Origin: Slackia heliotrinireducens DSM 20476
GTDB lineage: Bacteria; Actinomycetota; Coriobacteriia; Coriobacteriales; Eggerthellaceae
NCBI RefSeq assembly: GCF_000023885.1
Contig: NC_013165.1
Coordinates: 992,001-1,056,000, forward strand
Length of the DNA stretch: 64,000 nt
Direction: 5' to 3'
Below the pieces are notes generated by a model. The model was given only the letters and a program-made list of their open reading frames with translations, was not told where the DNA came from and searched no databases. Both the position numbers and the translations under genes were made by a program. The number at the start of each line of letters is the position of its first letter. Position 1 is the first letter of the stretch. Shown here one piece after another: positions 45,704-55,821 of the stretch.

Positions 45704-47107
45704 TCAATGCGCGATGCGGTCATCCAAAAAGGCCAGAAGGTCGTCGCGCGTGTTGTTGACGAGCTCGTCGATTACGGCGTCAAGAGCAGCCTCCAGCGCA
45801 GCGCCCACGCTCGGGCCCGCAGGAACTCCCCGCGCTATGACGTCCGTACCGTCAATGGCGAGGTCCTTGATGTCGAAGGCGGCTTCTTTTTTCAGAACGT
45901 CGTCGAGAACCAAACCGACTTCCTCTGCGATGGCGGCCCGTTCCTGATGCTCGGGGGCGTGCGCCAAAGCGTCGGCCTTTTTCAGCTCGAGCAGCTCCCT
46001 GAGCATACGCACGTTCCCGCCAAGCCGGCGCAGGGCCTTCCTGACGCTTCGGGGCGTTGGAGATATCCTGTCGTCGTGGGCTCCGACCAGCGTGCAGATC
46101 TCCGCTGCCTCGTCCTCACGCAGCTTCAGCCTGCTGCAAACCTGCTCGGAGATAACGGCTCCGGCGGCGGCGTGGCCGGGGGAGTGCCCCACGCCTTCTT
46201 CGTCAATACGGAACACTTCGGGTTTGCCGATGTCGTGAAGAAATGCGGCGTAGCGCAGCACGCGCTGCTGGGGCGCAAGGCTTACGGTGTAGGCGGTGTG
46301 CTCCAGTACGTCGTAGATGTGGTATTTGGTTCGCTGGTCGAGCCCTTTCATGGGCAGGGCCTCAGGAATGAACACGCCGATGACGTCGATCCAATCCATG
46401 ATGGCTTGGCGTGCGTGGTCTCCTTGGAGCAGGCGTGCGAATTCGGCCTCGATACGTTGCGCCGGTGCGTGTTTGAGCAACGGGGCTGACGCGAGGGCGG
46501 CTTCCTTCGTCCGGCTTTCGACGTCGAATCCCAATTGGGAAGCGAACCGTGCGGCGCGCAGGATGCGAAGCGGGTCCTGCCAGAACCGCTCGGAGGGCTC
46601 GCCGACTGCCCGTATGGTTTCATTCGAAATATCCTTGACGCCGCCGAACGGGTCGAGGATTCCGCAGTTTGGATTGAAAGCGAGCGCATTCATTGTGAAG
46701 TCACGCCGCAAGAGGTCCTTTTCGACGGAATTTGTGAAGCGGAATCGGGAAGAAGGTTCCCAAACTGAAAGTTTCCGATGCTCGGCGTTTTGAAACGCGA
46801 TTCGGGTGCCTTCGATGGGCTCCTCGGTGCGGAATGTGGTGATCTCGACGAGGTGCGCACCAGTGTTCACCGTCACGGTTCCGCGGTCCGTGCCGGTTTC
46901 GTAAACCTTGAATCCCTGGGAGCTGAAAAGGTCGCGAATGGTTTCCCACCGCGCTGACGTGCTGATATCCAGGTCATGGGGAATGCGCCCCATCAGCATG
47001 TCGCGCACGTAGCTCCCCGTGACCCAGGCTTCGTGGCCTGCGGCCTCCAACGCGTCGACGATGCTGGCTGCATCGGGCGGAATCGTTATGTCGTGCAGCT
47101 TTCCCAT
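45704..47107 (-). CDS. cca: CCA-adding tRNA nucleotidyltransferase with HD domain
   Basis: 467 residues. The nucleotidyltransferase head has GSYVRDMLMGRIPHDLDIST with the two catalytic Asp; the usual GG of the motif is GS here. RRDFTMNALAF and LRILRAARFASQLGF follow, then a C-terminal HD domain (AAFLHDIGKPEVF). It repairs tRNA 3' ends; all tRNAs seen here already encode CCA. The minus-strand gene converges on the tRNA-Glu terminator. Confidence 0.93.
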   Translation of the reverse strand: MGKLHDITIPPDAASIVDALEAAGHEAWVTGSYVRDMLMGRIPHDLDISTSARWETIRDLFSSQGFKVYETGTDRGTVTVNTGAHLVEITTFRTEEPIEGTRIAFQNAEHRKLSVWEPSSRFRFTNSVEKDLLRRDFTMNALAFNPNCGILDPFGGVKDISNETIRAVGEPSERFWQDPLRILRAARFASQLGFDVESRTKEAALASAPLLKHAPAQRIEAEFARLLQGDHARQAIMDWIDVIGVFIPEALPMKGLDQRTKYHIYDVLEHTAYTVSLAPQQRVLRYAAFLHDIGKPEVFRIDEEGVGHSPGHAAAGAVISEQVCSRLKLREDEAAEICTLVGAHDDRISPTPRSVRKALRRLGGNVRMLRELLELKKADALAHAPEHQERAAIAEEVGLVLDDVLKKEAAFDIKDLAIDGTDVIARGVPAGPSVGAALEAALDAVIDELVNNTRDDLLAFLDDRIAH

Positions 47108-47131
47108 GTGTTGAAGTTTAGTGCATACCAG

Positions 47132-47140
47132 TGTGGAAAA
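47132..47140 (-). promoter_or_regulatory. DnaA-box-like site
   Basis: TGTGGAAAA, the complement of TTTTCCACA, fits the relaxed DnaA consensus TTWTNCACA. It lies 25 bases upstream of the cca start. Confidence 0.25.
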
Positions 47141-47298
47141 CGTTGGGGATTATCTGTCGATAGATAGTGGGTAACACGATTTTAACCTTTTGTGCCCTAT
47201 GGGTTCCAGGACTAAATACAACCAGACATAGAATCGAACCTCCCTATGACGCACGTAGGGGAAAGATGTTTGGCGTGCGAGTACTGAGGAGTTTGAGC

Positions 47299-49890
47299 AT
47301 GAAAGGATTTTTGCGCAGATGCGCTTGCAACGGGCATAGGCCGCAGGCATTGGGGCTTGAAAGCCGATGCTCCCGAGGGCGGCTCGCCAAAAAGATGCTG
47401 CAGGAGCGCGGTGTCCCCCGCATACTTGTGGCGCCCACGGGGTTCGGGAAGACATCGTTGGTCGCCGAATATGCGCAGGACATCTTCGAATTCAGAAACA
47501 CGTTTTGGATCGATTGCACCGATCCGTGTTTTCTGCGGGAGCTGGATGCCAAGCGGTTGGGGCTTCAGCTCGTGGAGGCCGGCGGCGAAGGCTTTCTCGC
47601 CGTGTTCGACGACGTGCCCTATCTGGACGATGCCCGTGCCGAAGAGTTCTCCGAAACCATCGACAGCCTGGTGGATTCGGGGTGGGAGGTCGTCGTGTCG
47701 ACAACACCCGCGTTCTCTTCCATCCTCGATCACCAGACGGTTTGCGTGCGTGTGACCGCTGAGGACCTGCTCGTCGACGATATGGAATACGAAGGGTCGA
47801 AGGACCTGTCCTTTATGGACAAACGGGTTCCCATGAAGGACGTCCGCCGCCAGTCGCGCGTGCCTGCCTTGGTTTGGGGGATGCGTCCCGACGTGGACCG
47901 GTTCGCCTTGCATTTGGTCGACGACCTTCCGATCGAGCTTCGGCTGTCGCTGTTCATCATGCTGGTGCTACAGCATGGCGTTATGGAGGACGTGACCATC
48001 TTCGGACGCGGCGTGAAGAAGGACACGAGGCGTTTCTTTATGGAGAGCTACCCGTTTCTGGGCGTCAATACGGTTTCGGAGAGTTTCGATGCATGCATCA
48101 TGGACATCGGCCACGTTAGGATGGCTTTCGGCGGCTGCCTGGATGAGATGGTGGCACACTCCTCGAACATGAACGTGGACTCCCTGATTCAGAAAATGGC
48201 GGACTATCTGGTGTCGAAGCGCCGCTACTTGCGCGCATGCGAGGTCATGAGCACGTTCTGCTCGCGGTCGAAGCGGGCGTCCTGGCTTACCCAGAAGCAA
48301 GGCATGCTTCTGCGCGTGGGCCAGCCGCTGCTGGTTCTGGACCTGTACGAAAGCCTGGGCGAGGGCAAGGGGGCCTGTTCGGCCGAGTTGACGCTGGCCG
48401 CCTCCTATGCAGCAGCCCTGCTCGACGACGATGGCCGGTGCGTTCGCTATGCCCTTTCCGTCGGCTCCGACCCCCAGGCCCTGCCTTGGCAGCGGGTGCT
48501 CGGGTGCTGCCTGTGCGTGGCCCGCGGCAAGGCGGAAACCAAACAGGGGGCAATCGATGGACTCGAGAAGATGATCTCCGAGAGCCCGTTTGACGGGTAC
48601 AAGGGGAAAGACGCTCCGCTAGTGAGTGCCCAGGCCATGCAAACCATGCTTCGTGCCATGTGGGATGTGGGGATGGATGACATGCATTACGAAAGCGAAC
48701 TGGAGGAATGCGCGGATGACCTGCCGAAAAGCCGCGTTGGCGTCCTGATTCTCATCCAGGCGCTGCAGGCGTCCGAACGGCGCGGCGCCCAGCAGGTCCC
48801 ACTGGCAGACGGCGACCTCATGTCAAACGCGATGCACCTGTCCGACATCGCGCGCGGCTGTTTGTCGACCCGGCGCAGGAAGCTCATGATCCCCGACATG
48901 CTGGAAGCGCTGCTCTGCGAAGCTATATGCAACCACGCCGACACGTACCGTGTGCCGCGCCCAGAGACCTCCCCGGAGCGCCAGCACTACATCCGCCTGC
49001 TTGTGAACTCCCTCGAAGGGCAGAAGAAAACCGTACGCGCGCGGATGGAGGATGTGGGCGCACCTGCCCAGATCGTTGCGAGCCAGGTGACGCCGGTCCA
49101 GGTCATCGATCAGGTTCCTCCGATGTACCTGCGGCTGTTCGGCGGCTTGCAGATACGCATAGGGGATACGGACCTGGGGCCGGACGACCTGAGGAAGGCG
49201 AAGACCAAGACGCTGCTCGCCGTGCTCGCCCTGGCGCATTGCCGGGAGGTGCCGCGCATGCGAATTCTGGAGGTGATGTGGCCTGGTTCGCCCAAGAAGA
49301 AGGCGCTCAACAACTTCTATTCCCTCTGGTCGTCGCTGCGCCACTCGTTGGAGCTGGAAAGCGGGGAGTGCCCGTATCTGGTCCGGCACCAGCTGAGCTG
49401 TATGCTGGACGGCCGCTACGTCACGAGCGATGTCGACGAGCTGGAGAGGTTGTGCGGCAGGCTCATGTTCGACGACCCTGACCCGGATGCCTGGATGCCG
49501 ATTTACAAGGTGATCCAGAACCAGTTCTCCAACGACCTCATGCCGGCCGAGGAAAACAACGCCTACATCATCTCGATGCGCGAATTCTACCGTTCCCGGA
49601 TCATCGACTCGTTGGTGCACGGCGCGAACCGTCTGTACGACATCCAGGAGTACCAGGCCGCGCTGTGGTTCGCCAGGGCGGGGTTCGAACGCGATTCACG
49701 GAGGGAAGACACGTGTTGCGCGCTGATGAAGGCGCAGATTGCAAACGGTCAGTCGGACGCGGCGGTATCCGTGTACATGCACCTGTGCTCGTACCTGAAC
49801 GAGGAATTGGGCATCGACCCCTCGGCGCAGGCGCGCCGTCTGTACGAGCGGGCGATTCTGTGCTCCGATGATGGTTCTTTCCTTGGGTGA
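47299..49890 (+). CDS. STAND ATPase/BTAD-domain transcriptional regulator
   Basis: About 863 residues. The N-terminal P-loop has Walker A APTGFGKTSLVAEYA and Walker B FLAVFDDVPYLDD. A long alpha-helical middle follows. Near residue ~600 a winged-helix OmpR-like domain begins (LRLFGGLQIRIGDTDLG ... KTLLAVLALAH), then a bacterial transcriptional activation (BTAD) domain with TPR-like helices to the end (LCSYLNEELGIDPSAQARRLYE). This is a SARP-like activator. The ATG at 47299 has GAGGAG 7 bases upstream; one at 47266 is possible. Targets and inducer unknown. Confidence 0.85.
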   Translation: MKGFLRRCACNGHRPQALGLESRCSRGRLAKKMLQERGVPRILVAPTGFGKTSLVAEYAQDIFEFRNTFWIDCTDPCFLRELDAKRLGLQLVEAGGEGFLAVFDDVPYLDDARAEEFSETIDSLVDSGWEVVVSTTPAFSSILDHQTVCVRVTAEDLLVDDMEYEGSKDLSFMDKRVPMKDVRRQSRVPALVWGMRPDVDRFALHLVDDLPIELRLSLFIMLVLQHGVMEDVTIFGRGVKKDTRRFFMESYPFLGVNTVSESFDACIMDIGHVRMAFGGCLDEMVAHSSNMNVDSLIQKMADYLVSKRRYLRACEVMSTFCSRSKRASWLTQKQGMLLRVGQPLLVLDLYESLGEGKGACSAELTLAASYAAALLDDDGRCVRYALSVGSDPQALPWQRVLGCCLCVARGKAETKQGAIDGLEKMISESPFDGYKGKDAPLVSAQAMQTMLRAMWDVGMDDMHYESELEECADDLPKSRVGVLILIQALQASERRGAQQVPLADGDLMSNAMHLSDIARGCLSTRRRKLMIPDMLEALLCEAICNHADTYRVPRPETSPERQHYIRLLVNSLEGQKKTVRARMEDVGAPAQIVASQVTPVQVIDQVPPMYLRLFGGLQIRIGDTDLGPDDLRKAKTKTLLAVLALAHCREVPRMRILEVMWPGSPKKKALNNFYSLWSSLRHSLELESGECPYLVRHQLSCMLDGRYVTSDVDELERLCGRLMFDDPDPDAWMPIYKVIQNQFSNDLMPAEENNAYIISMREFYRSRIIDSLVHGANRLYDIQEYQAALWFARAGFERDSRREDTCCALMKAQIANGQSDAAVSVYMHLCSYLNEELGIDPSAQARRLYERAILCSDDGSFLG

Positions 49891-50006
49891 TGGCAGCAGA
49901 GATGGGTTGTACGGTTCGACTGTGGTAAAGTTCTACCGATTATGGACACATGTGCGCCGCTTTTGCAGAGCGGTGCGTTTCAGAACATAACGACAAAAGA
50001 GGTACT

Positions 50007-52769
50007 ATGGGATTTCTTTCCAAGCTGCTTACGTTTGGCGAAGGCAAGCAGCTCAAAGGCTACCAGGCGAAGGCGGACCGCATCGGAACGCTGGAGCCGT
50101 CCATGCAGGCTCTTTCCGATGACGAGCTGCGTGCGCTGACCGCCGCGTACAAGGAGCGTGTCGCCAACGGCGAATCGTTGGACGACATCCTGCCCGAGGC
50201 TTTCGCAGCTGTGCGCGAAGCCAGCGTTCGCACGCTGGGTCTGCGCCATTTCGACGTGCAGCTCATCGGCGGCATGGCGTTGCATGAAGGCCAGATTGCA
50301 GAAATGAAGACCGGCGAAGGCAAGACCCTCGTGTCCACGCTCGCGGGCTATCTGAACGCCCTGTCCAACGACGGCGTCCACGTCGTCACCGTCAACGACT
50401 ACCTGGCCCGCCGCGACAGCGAGTGGATGGGCCGCGTATACAAGTTCCTGGGCATGGAAGTCGGCCTGATTCAGAACGGCATGCGCCCCAAACAGCGCAT
50501 CCCGTCCTACAAGGCCGATGTCACGTACGGCACCAATGCGGAGTTCGGTTTCGACTACCTGCGTGACAACATGGTGACCCGTGCCGGATCCCGCGTCCAG
50601 CGCGGGCACAACTTCGCCATCGTCGACGAGGTCGACTCCATCCTTATCGACGAAGCCCGCACGCCGCTGATCATTTCCGGTGCCGGCGTGAAGGCTGCCG
50701 ACACGTACAAGAACTTCGCCCGCGCGGTCCGCGGGCTGCAGCGCGACCAGGATTACGTCCTCGACGAGGCCAAACGCACGATTGTCGCCACCGAGATCGG
50801 TCTGGCGAAGATCGAGGCCCGCTTGGGCATCGACGACATCTACGCCGACCCTTCGGCCCAGCTGGCCAACCACCTGCAGCAGGCCCTGAAGGCGGAGTAC
50901 GTCTTCCATCTGGACATCGACTATGTGAAGACCAACGGCGAGATCAAGATCGTCGACGAGTTCACGGGCCGCATCATGGAAGGCCGCCGTTACTCGGAGG
51001 GCCTCCACCAGGCATTGGAGGCCAAAGAAGGCGTCCGCATCCGCGAGGAGAACCAGACGCTTGCCACCATCACGCTGCAGAACTACTTCCGTCTGTACAA
51101 GAAGCTCTCGGGTATGACCGGTACGGCCATGACCGAGGACGCCGAGTTCCGCCAGATTTACAACCTGCCCGTTGTCGCCATTCCGCCCAACAAGCCGGTT
51201 ATCCGCATTGACGAGAACGATCTCATCTACCGAACCCTCAAGGGCAAGTACAACGCCGTTGCCGACGAGGTGGAACAGCGTCACGCCGCCGGCCAGCCGT
51301 GCCTGGTGGGTACGGTCTCCATCGAGAGCTCCGAGCTGCTCTCCCGCATTCTGGATAAGCGCGGCGTTCCACATGAGACCTTGAACGCCAAGAACCATGA
51401 GCGCGAAGCGAACATCGTCGCCCAGGCAGGTCGCGTGGGTGCGGTCACCATCGCCACGAACATGGCAGGCCGCGGTACCGACATCCTGCTCGGCGGCAAC
51501 CCCGAGATTCTGGCCGAAGACATTCTGGCGGAGTCGAACATCGACCCGGCAGAAGCCACCGACGAGCAGCGCGCTTTGGCGCTGCAACAGGCGAAAGCCA
51601 TCACCTCCGCCGAGCATGACCAGGTCATCGCGGCGGGCGGTCTGGCCGTCATCGGCACCGAGCGCCACGAATCCCGCCGTATCGACAACCAGCTCCGCGG
51701 CCGTGCCGGCCGTCAGGGCGACCCGGGCCTGACCCAGTTCTACCTGTCGCTGGAAGACGACCTCATGCGCCGCTTCGGGTCCGATCGCATGGATTCCATC
51801 GGGCGTATGATGGAGAAGACCGACATCCCCGAGGACATGCCCATCCAGCATTCCATGGTGTCCAAGGCCATCGAAAGCGCCCAGCACCAGGTCGAGGCAA
51901 TGCATTTCGCCGCTCGTAAGAGCGTTCTGGAATACGACGACGTCATGAACCTGCAGCGCACCGCCATCTACGACGAGCGCAATGCCATTCTGGACGGCAA
52001 GGACATGTCCGAGCGCATCGAAAGCATCGTTCAGGATGCCGTAGAGGCCGTGGTCCAGGACTGCTGTCCGGCCCGCACCGCCAGCGACGACTGGGACATC
52101 AAGGGTGTGAACTCCTGGGTGGCGGACATGACCGGTTTGGGCGGTTTCGACGCGAGCCAGGTCGACCACGACGACGACCCGGCCACACTGACCGACATCA
52201 TCTGCGACCACCTGCTCGAGGTGTACAAGGGTAAAGAGGAGATCCTCGGACACGAGGTCATGCGCGGTCTGGAATCTCAGGTCATGCTTCGCATCATCGA
52301 CGTTCGCTGGATGAACCATCTTCAGGAGATGGATTATCTGCGCACAGGCATCGGCCTGCGTGCCATCGGCCAGCGCGACCCTCTGGTCGAGTACAAGGGG
52401 GAGGCGCACGCCGCCTTCGCCAACTTGACCTCCGGCATGTACGAGGACTTCCTGCGCACGATGCTGCGTCTGCAGGTGGCAACGCCCGAAGAGGCCGAAG
52501 CCGTCGAATCGCAAGATCACCCTGATGCCTTGGCCGGCAATGTGAACTACTCGTCGCCCGAAGCCGCGTTGGAAGGCGCCGGCACCGCCAACGCCGCCCG
52601 TGCGGCCGCAGCCGCCGCGACTCCGCAGGCTCCCAAGGCCGCGATGCAGAAGGCCAAGACCTACCGCAAGGATGAAGACGACGACCCGTATGCGAATGTG
52701 GGCCGCAACGACCCGTGCCCTTGCGGAAGCGGCAAGAAGTTCAAGAAGTGCCACGGTATGTACCGATAG
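50007..52769 (+). CDS. secA: Preprotein translocase ATPase SecA
   Basis: 920 residues. The Walker A EMKTGEGKTLVSTLAGYL is near residue 100, DEVDSILIDEARTPLIISG near 210, and ATNMAGRGTDILLGGNPE near 490. The C-terminal zinc-binding tail ends CPCGSGKKFKKCHG. It drives protein export through SecYEG. The ATG at 50007 has AAAGAGG upstream. Confidence 0.99.
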   Translation: MGFLSKLLTFGEGKQLKGYQAKADRIGTLEPSMQALSDDELRALTAAYKERVANGESLDDILPEAFAAVREASVRTLGLRHFDVQLIGGMALHEGQIAEMKTGEGKTLVSTLAGYLNALSNDGVHVVTVNDYLARRDSEWMGRVYKFLGMEVGLIQNGMRPKQRIPSYKADVTYGTNAEFGFDYLRDNMVTRAGSRVQRGHNFAIVDEVDSILIDEARTPLIISGAGVKAADTYKNFARAVRGLQRDQDYVLDEAKRTIVATEIGLAKIEARLGIDDIYADPSAQLANHLQQALKAEYVFHLDIDYVKTNGEIKIVDEFTGRIMEGRRYSEGLHQALEAKEGVRIREENQTLATITLQNYFRLYKKLSGMTGTAMTEDAEFRQIYNLPVVAIPPNKPVIRIDENDLIYRTLKGKYNAVADEVEQRHAAGQPCLVGTVSIESSELLSRILDKRGVPHETLNAKNHEREANIVAQAGRVGAVTIATNMAGRGTDILLGGNPEILAEDILAESNIDPAEATDEQRALALQQAKAITSAEHDQVIAAGGLAVIGTERHESRRIDNQLRGRAGRQGDPGLTQFYLSLEDDLMRRFGSDRMDSIGRMMEKTDIPEDMPIQHSMVSKAIESAQHQVEAMHFAARKSVLEYDDVMNLQRTAIYDERNAILDGKDMSERIESIVQDAVEAVVQDCCPARTASDDWDIKGVNSWVADMTGLGGFDASQVDHDDDPATLTDIICDHLLEVYKGKEEILGHEVMRGLESQVMLRIIDVRWMNHLQEMDYLRTGIGLRAIGQRDPLVEYKGEAHAAFANLTSGMYEDFLRTMLRLQVATPEEAEAVESQDHPDALAGNVNYSSPEAALEGAGTANAARAAAAAATPQAPKAAMQKAKTYRKDEDDDPYANVGRNDPCPCGSGKKFKKCHGMYR

Positions 52770-52776
52770 GGCAGTC

Positions 52777-53886
52777 ATGGCTGAAGAACAGATACAACTG
52801 GCGTCCCTCGACGAGCTGGCAGAACGAGTAGCTGCTGCTCGAGAGTACCGGCATATTAACGAGAACGAATCGCTGCTCGAGAAGCTCAACGAAGAGATAG
52901 CTTCGCCAGATTTCTGGAACGATTCCCAGAACGCCTTGCAGGTGTCCAAGCGTGCCAGCGAGGTGCGCTCGATTCTGGATGAGTATGAGCACGTCGCCAG
53001 CTTGCTGGAAGATGCCCGCACAGCCGACGAGCTTTCCGCAGACGACGAGATGTTCGCCGAGGAGCGCGACGAGCTGCGCAGGCAGCTGTCCGACTTGCTG
53101 GACGGGCTGGAGGTGTCTTCCTGGTTCTCGGGCGAAATGGATCCTTGCGACGCCATCGTTTCCATCAATCCCGGGCAGGGCGGCCTGGAGGCGCAGGACT
53201 GGGTCGACATGCTGTACAAGATGTACAGCAAATACGCCGAGAAGAAAGGCTGGAAGGTCAGGCTTCTCGACATCACCCCAGGTGAGGTCATCGGTTTGGA
53301 TCGCGCCGTCATCCAGATCGAGGGCAAGAACGCCTACGGCATGCTTCGCAGCGAGAACGGCGTGCACCGCCTGGTGCGCATCTCGCCGACGGATGACAAG
53401 AAGCGCCGTCAGACCACCTTCGCCGGCGTTGAGGTTCTGCCCGTGGTCGACGACGAGATCGAGGTCGATCTGAACGTGAACGACGTGCGCGTCGACGTGT
53501 ACCGCTCGAGCGGACCCGGCGGCCAGTGCGTCAACACCACCGACTCGGCGGTCCGTCTGACCCACATTCCCACAGGCATCGTGGTGACGTGCCAGAACCA
53601 GAAGAGCCAACTTCAGAACAAAGACGCCGCATTCAAGGTCCTGCGTGCTAAGCTGTACGAGCTTGAACGCCAGAAGCGCGAAGAGGAGATCGACGCGCTG
53701 CGTGGCGAACGTATGGACAACAGCTTCGGCAGCCAGATCAGAAACTATGTCCTTTATCCGTATCAGCTCGTAAAGGACTTGCGGAGCGGGATTGAAACTG
53801 GGAATGTTGACGCCGTCCTCAGCGGGGACATAGAGGAATTCGTTATCGGCTATCATCGCTGGCGTGTCGCACAGCGATTGGCATAA
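52777..53886 (+). CDS. prfB: Peptide chain release factor 2
   Basis: 369 residues in one continuous frame; the programmed +1 frameshift found in many prfB genes is absent. GGQ (residues 248-250, in SGPGGQCVN) triggers peptide release. The stop-codon-reading tripeptide, normally Ser-Pro-Phe, reads Ser203-Pro204-Thr205 (RISPTDDKKRRQTTFAG). It lies 7 bases after secA. Confidence 0.96.
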   Translation: MAEEQIQLASLDELAERVAAAREYRHINENESLLEKLNEEIASPDFWNDSQNALQVSKRASEVRSILDEYEHVASLLEDARTADELSADDEMFAEERDELRRQLSDLLDGLEVSSWFSGEMDPCDAIVSINPGQGGLEAQDWVDMLYKMYSKYAEKKGWKVRLLDITPGEVIGLDRAVIQIEGKNAYGMLRSENGVHRLVRISPTDDKKRRQTTFAGVEVLPVVDDEIEVDLNVNDVRVDVYRSSGPGGQCVNTTDSAVRLTHIPTGIVVTCQNQKSQLQNKDAAFKVLRAKLYELERQKREEEIDALRGERMDNSFGSQIRNYVLYPYQLVKDLRSGIETGNVDAVLSGDIEEFVIGYHRWRVAQRLA

Positions 53887-53911
53887 GTGCGCATCGGGGG
53901 AAAGGACGATA

Positions 53912-54748
53912 GTGGACTTGAGAGAGTTAGAGGCCAAGGCCTTGGACCTGCGGGTGGATATCATCACCATGCTCGAGCAGGCCAAGAGCGGCCATCCGGG
54001 CGGATCGCTGTCCGCGGCCGACATCATGACGGCATTGTATTTCGGCGGCATTATGAACCACGATCCGAACAACCCGACCAAGGAAGACCGTGACAGGTTC
54101 GTGTTGTCCAAAGGCCACGCAGCGCCAGCGCTGTACGCCGCATTGGCCGAGGCGGGGTATTTCCCGAAAGAAGAGCTGGTGACATTGCGCAAGCTTGGCA
54201 GCAAGCTGCAGGGCCATCCCGATTGCAAGAAACTTGCCGGCGTTGAGGTTTCGACCGGTTCTCTGGGCCAGGGCCTGTCCATCGCGGCAGGCATGGCATG
54301 CGGTCTGAAGCTCAAGGGCGCCGAGCAGACCGTGTACACGCTTTTGGGCGACGGCGAATGCCAAGAGGGCCAGGTCTGGGAGGCGGCAATGTTTTCCGCC
54401 CATCGCAACCTGGACAACCTGGTGGCTATCGTCGACCACAACAAGCTGCAAATCGACGGCAACATCGAAGACGTGTGCTCGCCTGAAGATCTGGGCGACA
54501 AGTTCCGTGCTTTCGGCTGGCAGGTGTTCGTCTGCGACGGCAACGACATGGAAGCCGTCATGGACACGCTGACCTCGGCCAGGGGAATCCATTGCGGAAA
54601 GCCCAAGGCGGTCATCGCGGAAACCACGAAGGGCAAGGGCGTTTCGTTCATGGAAGGCCAGGCAGGATGGCACGGCAAGGCTCCCAACGCCGAGCAGTCC
54701 GCCCAAGCCGTTGCAGAGCTTACCGGCAAGGAGGTCGAACATGTCTAA
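53912..54748 (+). CDS. Transketolase, N-terminal subunit
   Basis: 278 residues. The thiamine-diphosphate half of a split transketolase: SGHPGGSLSAADIMTALYF, SKGHAAPALYAALAEAGYF, STGSLGQGLSIAAGMA, and the GDGECQEGQVWEA motif. With the next gene it transfers two-carbon units between sugar phosphates. A GTG at 53912 is the start, with GGAAAGGA upstream. The end overlaps the C-terminal subunit by 8 bases, which supports coupled translation. Confidence 0.94.
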   Translation: MDLRELEAKALDLRVDIITMLEQAKSGHPGGSLSAADIMTALYFGGIMNHDPNNPTKEDRDRFVLSKGHAAPALYAALAEAGYFPKEELVTLRKLGSKLQGHPDCKKLAGVEVSTGSLGQGLSIAAGMACGLKLKGAEQTVYTLLGDGECQEGQVWEAAMFSAHRNLDNLVAIVDHNKLQIDGNIEDVCSPEDLGDKFRAFGWQVFVCDGNDMEAVMDTLTSARGIHCGKPKAVIAETTKGKGVSFMEGQAGWHGKAPNAEQSAQAVAELTGKEVEHV

Positions 54749-55688
54749 CGAGAAGAAGGCCACCCGTGCCGCTTACGGTGCGACCCTTATCGAGCTGGCC
54801 CAGGCGGGGCTGCCTGTCGTTGCCGTGGACGCCGACCTTACCGGCTCCACCACAACCAAGAAATTCGGCGACGTCTATCCCGACCGCCTGTTCAATGTGG
54901 GCATCGCCGAGCAGAACATGATCGACGTGGCCGCCGGCCTGTCCCTCACTGGAAACATCGCCTACACCGGTTCGTTCGCCGTGTTCGGCACGGGCCGCGT
55001 GTACGATCAGATCCGCAATACGGTCTGCTACTCCAACCTCAACGTGAAGATCGCCCCGACCCATGCCGGCGTCTCCGTCGGTCCTGACGGCGGCAGCCAT
55101 CAGATGATCGAGGACATCGCCCTTATGAGGGTCCTGCCCAACATGAAGGTGCTTGTTCCCGCCGACTACGAAGCCGCCCGGGCGGCCCTTAAGGTTGCAG
55201 CCGAAACCCCCGGCCCCGTGTACATCCGCATGGGCCGCGCTTCGGTTCCCTGCGTGTACGAAGAGGGCAAGGAGCTCGAGATGGGCCGCGCCTACGTGCT
55301 GCGCGAAGGCACCGACGTGACCATCGTCGCATGCGGCGTCGAGATCAACGAGGCGCTGATCGCCGCCGACCAGCTTGCCGAAGCGGGCATTTCCGCCGAA
55401 GTCATCGACGCGTTCTGCGTCAAGCCCCTCGACGAGCAGACCATCCTGGCGTCTGTCGCCAAGACCGGATGCGTTGTGACCGCTGAAGAGCACTCCGTCA
55501 TCGGAGGCCTTGGCGGAGCCGTGGCGGAGCTGCTGGCCGAGACGACCCCGGTGCCGATGTACCGCATCGGCATGCGCGACGTGTTCGGCACCTCCGGCGA
55601 GTTCGAAGAGCTTATGGCCGCTTTCAAGCTGGACGCCGCCGCCATCACAGAAGCTGCAAAGAGCGTTATTTCTCGCAAAAACGCCTAG
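54741..55688 (+). CDS. Transketolase, C-terminal subunit
   Basis: 315 residues. Pyrimidine-binding and C-terminal domains: VDADLTGSTTTKKFGDVYPD, FNVGIAEQNMIDVAAGLSL (with the cofactor-activating Glu), THAGVSVGPDGGSHQ. It pairs with the upstream subunit. GGCAAGGAGG lies before the ATG inside that gene. Confidence 0.94.
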   Translation: MSNEKKATRAAYGATLIELAQAGLPVVAVDADLTGSTTTKKFGDVYPDRLFNVGIAEQNMIDVAAGLSLTGNIAYTGSFAVFGTGRVYDQIRNTVCYSNLNVKIAPTHAGVSVGPDGGSHQMIEDIALMRVLPNMKVLVPADYEAARAALKVAAETPGPVYIRMGRASVPCVYEEGKELEMGRAYVLREGTDVTIVACGVEINEALIAADQLAEAGISAEVIDAFCVKPLDEQTILASVAKTGCVVTAEEHSVIGGLGGAVAELLAETTPVPMYRIGMRDVFGTSGEFEELMAAFKLDAAAITEAAKSVISRKNA

Positions 55689-55742
55689 TCGCAGCCTTGT
55701 TTTAACCGAATAGCCGTACCTGCGCGCAAGTGGGTATTCTGT

Positions 55743-55768
55743 GACTGCCGCCTGATAGGGCGGCAGTC
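55743..55768 (+). terminator. Hairpin between transketolase and ftsE
   Basis: GACTGCCGCC pairs with GGCGGCAGTC around TGATAG. No T-tract follows, so termination is uncertain. Confidence 0.4.
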
Positions 55769-55821
55769 GCGGTAAAATGGCCTGGTTGAGTCCAGTAACT
55801 ATTATTTGAACGGAGCATTCT

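Noticed and set aside
52777-52860. Programmed +1 frameshift in prfB
   Set aside because: The frame is continuous from the ATG; no CTTTGA slip site is present near codon 25.
49980-53327. A 1115-codon open frame on the minus strand opposite secA and prfB
   Set aside because: It is antisense to two unmistakable genes; in GC-rich DNA the opposite frame stays open because of third-codon bias. No domain is recognisable.
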